Of a stretch of 6,251 nucleotides of DNA, positions 4,187-6,251 are shown in pieces; the first letter of the stretch is position 1, and each line of letters begins with the position of its first letter. A program made the translations under genes and the position numbers. The DNA is from Planctomycetaceae bacterium (GTDB lineage Bacteria > Planctomycetota > Planctomycetia > Pirellulales > Thermoguttaceae), in contig JAITBS010000658.1 of the NCBI GenBank assembly GCA_031283515.1, forward strand, positions 1 to 6,251, in the 5' to 3' direction. The notes beneath the pieces were generated by a model that did no database searches, was not told the origin of the DNA, and was given only the letters and a program-made list of their open reading frames with translations.

Positions 4187-6034
4187 ATGCAATTCATTTT
4201 AAGTATGGGAAAAGATTTTTCCAAACAATTTAACATGTTTTATTCCTTAAAAACAGTTAAAACCGGTTTTATTATTCTGATCGGATTGTTTTTTCTGATT
4301 GGTTTCCTTTCCAGTTGCTCCCAACTCAAAACACGGAAGAAAAAAGATGACTTGATGTCCGAAAAATTTTCTTTCGAAACGGAGGACGGAACTTCAAAAC
4401 TTATTGGAGATTGCGCTAATATTGGTAATTATCATCCGATTCAGGTTCGGGGCTACGGTCTTGTCAACTGCCTGCCCGGAACTGGCGGTGATGACATCAA
4501 TTCTCTTGAACGCCGAATCGTTTATGATGAAATGACTCGAATGGGGATTCGCGATGTGCGTGCTATTTTAGCGGATCCGACTACGGCGGTAGTGAATATT
4601 CTTGGTTATATGCGTCCGGGTATTCAAGAGGGTGATGTTTTTGATGTTGAAGTTCGGTTGCCGCCGGAAACCACTGCCAAAAGTTTACGCGGCGGCTGGC
4701 TGATGAAAACAAAACTCGAAGAAATGGCGTTTCTCGCCGGAAGTCTCAAAGAAGGTAAAACACTTGCTCTGGTGCAAGGTCCCATCATGATCGATGATCC
4801 TCTCGCCGCCGAATCCTCCAATCCAGCCGGATTAAAACAAGGAATTATTCTCAGTGGTGGGCGTGTGAAAGAATCACGGTCATTGACACTCCACATGAAA
4901 TCAGGTGCCGAATCGGCGTTTGCAACAGATCGGATTGCCAAAGAAATCAATAACCGTTTTTTTATTTCCGCCGGTCAGAAAAAAGGAATGGCAACCGCCA
5001 AAACAGATTCATTGATTGTTCTGGAGATTCATCCTGATTATGCGAAAGATGTTGCTCGGTATGTTCGGGTCATTCAGGCGATTGCGTGTTATGAAAATCA
5101 GGCGAAACAACTTCGGCGGATGGAACGGCTGAAAACGGAACTCTTAATCCCTGAAAAATCACAACAAGCGGCGTTTCAGTTGGAAGCCATCGGTAAAAAG
5201 GGAATGGAGACACTTCGCGACGGTTTGAACAGTCCGAATGTGGAAGTCCGATTTCACGCAGCCACCTCTTTGGCTTATCTCGGCGATGGAACTCCGGCAA
5301 AAATTCTGGCGGAGATCGCCCGTAATGAACCGGCATTCCGTGTTTATGCGTTAAACGCACTCAGTGTTTTGCGAACCGATATTGAAGCGGAAATGGCATT
5401 ACAAGAACTCTTGCATGTTCCCAGTGCGGAAACTCGTTACGGTGCTTTTCGAGCCTTGTACAACAGAAATCAATATGACCGGACTATTCGCGGTGAAAAT
5501 CTTGGTAATCAGTTTAGTTATCATGGAATTGTAACTGGCGGTCCTTCTATGGTTCATCTTTCAAAATCAAAACGACCGGAAACGGTGCTTTTTGGTACCG
5601 ATATTTACCTTAAACAACCGTTTGGTTTGGAAGCCGGAGCGATCATTTTTGTAAACGGTCAATCTTCTACAAATGTTGTTGTCAAAAAGTTTGCACTTAG
5701 TGGGATTGATGAACAACGGACTGTTTCTAATAAACTTGATGAGGTTATTCGGGCGGTGGTTGAATTGGGGGGAACTTATCCTGATGTTTTTCAGATGCTT
5801 GTTCAGGCGGATCAGATGAAGGTTTTATCTTGCCGGTTGGAAATTGATTGTTTACCGGAGCCAAACCGTGTTTACCATCGACCCGGCAGTAGTGAAGATG
5901 ATGAATTGATTCAGGAATCCTCACAAAAGAAAACTGTTTGGGAACGTATGAATCCAAAAAATTGGTTTAACACCAACCCCGGCGGAAATTCTTCCGATTT
6001 CGAAGGAACAACAAATATCTCCGTAAGGGAATAA
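4187..6034 (+). CDS. Lipoprotein with FlgI-like (flagellar P-ring) parts and HEAT-like insert
   Basis: A 615-residue exported protein. A long N-region with Lys22 and Lys25 and a hydrophobic stretch (about 26-40) lead to the lipobox LSSC, with Cys44 the likely lipidated residue; Lys/Arg-rich KTRKKK follows. Residues about 72-290 resemble the FlgI core: VRGYGLVNCLPGTG (87-100), PGIQEGDVFDVEV (144-156), TAKSLRGGWL (163-172) and LALVQGPIMI (193-202). Residues about 325-430 are helical and HEAT-like, with NVEVRFHAATSLAYLGD (351-367) and a second unit EPAFRVYALNALSVL. The end (about 512-554) again resembles FlgI, with LDEVIRAVVELGGTYPDVFQML and LEID. A polar tail of about 60 residues follows. True FlgI forms the periplasmic P ring, is about 370 residues, is not a lipoprotein and sits beside flgA/flgH; none of that holds here. 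It is thus a FlgI-domain paralogue of unknown role, perhaps an envelope ring or scaffold. I leave the symbol empty. Confidence 0.85.
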   Translation: MQFILSMGKDFSKQFNMFYSLKTVKTGFIILIGLFFLIGFLSSCSQLKTRKKKDDLMSEKFSFETEDGTSKLIGDCANIGNYHPIQVRGYGLVNCLPGTGGDDINSLERRIVYDEMTRMGIRDVRAILADPTTAVVNILGYMRPGIQEGDVFDVEVRLPPETTAKSLRGGWLMKTKLEEMAFLAGSLKEGKTLALVQGPIMIDDPLAAESSNPAGLKQGIILSGGRVKESRSLTLHMKSGAESAFATDRIAKEINNRFFISAGQKKGMATAKTDSLIVLEIHPDYAKDVARYVRVIQAIACYENQAKQLRRMERLKTELLIPEKSQQAAFQLEAIGKKGMETLRDGLNSPNVEVRFHAATSLAYLGDGTPAKILAEIARNEPAFRVYALNALSVLRTDIEAEMALQELLHVPSAETRYGAFRALYNRNQYDRTIRGENLGNQFSYHGIVTGGPSMVHLSKSKRPETVLFGTDIYLKQPFGLEAGAIIFVNGQSSTNVVVKKFALSGIDEQRTVSNKLDEVIRAVVELGGTYPDVFQMLVQADQMKVLSCRLEIDCLPEPNRVYHRPGSSEDDELIQESSQKKTVWERMNPKNWFNTNPGGNSSDFEGTTNISVRE

Positions 6035-6202
6035 CGTGGAGAGTGAATAGTGAATAGTGAATAGTTGCGCAAGCGGAATTACTGCCGAAATGGTATTACT
6101 CCGCTTGCGACACTATCCACTCTCCACTATCAACTATCAACTATCAACTACTCCCGTTGTCTTTTCAGGATGTAGGAGAAAAAAATTCCACTGATAGATT
6201 AC
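6035..6202. repeat. Dispersed repeat copy B, filling the gap between two convergent stops
   Basis: Immediately after the lipoprotein stop codon, tandem 7-base units (GTGAATA, about 6043-6063) lead into CGCAAGCGGAATTACTGCC, which faces GGTATTACTCCGCTTGCG (6092-6109) around a 5-base loop. The right arm has CACTATC/AACTATC units to about 6149. Bases 6156-6181 match 603-628 at 24 of 26 positions, and the element ends in the 23-base terminus shared with 188-210. The long stem could serve as a transcription end or mRNA stabiliser for genes on both sides, which is inference. Unlike copy A, the left terminus and left GC hairpins are missing. Confidence 0.8.
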
Positions 6203-6251
6203 TAATTCCAGTAAACTAACGTCAGCGTTCGTACAACACGGATGCCTCCCT
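6202..6251 (-). CDS. C-terminal end of an unidentified minus-strand gene, cut by the window edge
   Basis: From the right edge, one minus-strand frame reads GGIRVVRTLTLVYWN and stops at TAG (complement of 6202-6204), exactly where the repeat terminus ends. The string I-R-V-V-R-T is reminiscent of the G-F-R-V-V ending of formylglycine-generating-enzyme (SUMF1) family proteins, common in planctomycetes. Fifteen residues are too few to assign a family. Another minus-strand frame stays open through the repeat terminus, so even the reading frame is uncertain. Confidence 0.3.
   Translation of the reverse strand, partial: GGIRVVRTLTLVYWN

Noticed and set aside
4235..4237. Met17 as the true start of the FlgI-like lipoprotein
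   Set aside because: It would give a tidier signal peptide, but no Shine-Dalgarno precedes it, whereas AGGTGA precedes the ATG at 4187. It remains a minor alternative.
6202..6251. Possible tRNA at the right edge
   Set aside because: No acceptor stem, anticodon loop or T-loop (GTTCGA-type) arrangement could be formed in the 50 bases available.

Overview
The window looks like chromosomal DNA from a Gram-negative-type bacterium of moderate-to-low GC, most likely a member of the Planctomycetota. That assignment rests on remembered family resemblance, not a search: a bacterial SET-domain protein with a post-SET zinc knuckle, a lipoprotein with FlgI-like and HEAT-like parts, a TGT with the active-site string DHVVALP, and intergenic spaces crowded with dispersed palindromic repeats.

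Layout. Bases 1-208 hold the edge of a minus-strand reading frame resembling a carboxypeptidase-regulatory/transthyretin-like beta domain. It has no proper N-terminus and runs into a repeat terminus. Bases 188-652 are almost wholly repeat DNA: a CACGA-rich inverted repeat, then a MITE-like composite of about 330 bp with imperfect 29-bp terminal inverted repeats, GC-rich hairpins and a perfect 24-bp heptamer-based hairpin at its core. Tgt (724-1818, minus) and a SET-domain protein (1877-2593, minus) form a compact pair, SET gene first. A 609-bp non-coding gap (2594-3202) carries another heptamer repeat copy, two perfect palindromes and a CACAGAG inverted repeat. A membrane-anchored triheme c-type cytochrome (3203-4015, minus, GTG start) is divergent from a 615-residue lipoprotein (4187-6034, plus). 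That lipoprotein has FlgI-like N- and C-terminal parts around a HEAT-like helical insert, and is preceded by a good TTGACA/TATGCT promoter and an AGGTGA ribosome-binding site. A second copy of the repeat element fills the whole gap between its stop codon and the stop of a minus-strand frame entering from the right edge.

How the genes fit together. Tgt acts in queuosine modification of tRNA. The SET protein is probably a lysine methyltransferase of unknown substrate. The cytochrome and the lipoprotein both appear to be exported and envelope-anchored, but nothing links them beyond divergent position. No flagellar, cytochrome-maturation or queuosine-biosynthesis partners are visible. No tRNA, rRNA, CRISPR array or transposase gene was seen. 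The most unusual content is the FlgI/HEAT lipoprotein, the acidic insertion inside the SET domain, the eukaryote-like residue in the TGT pocket, and the repeat family.
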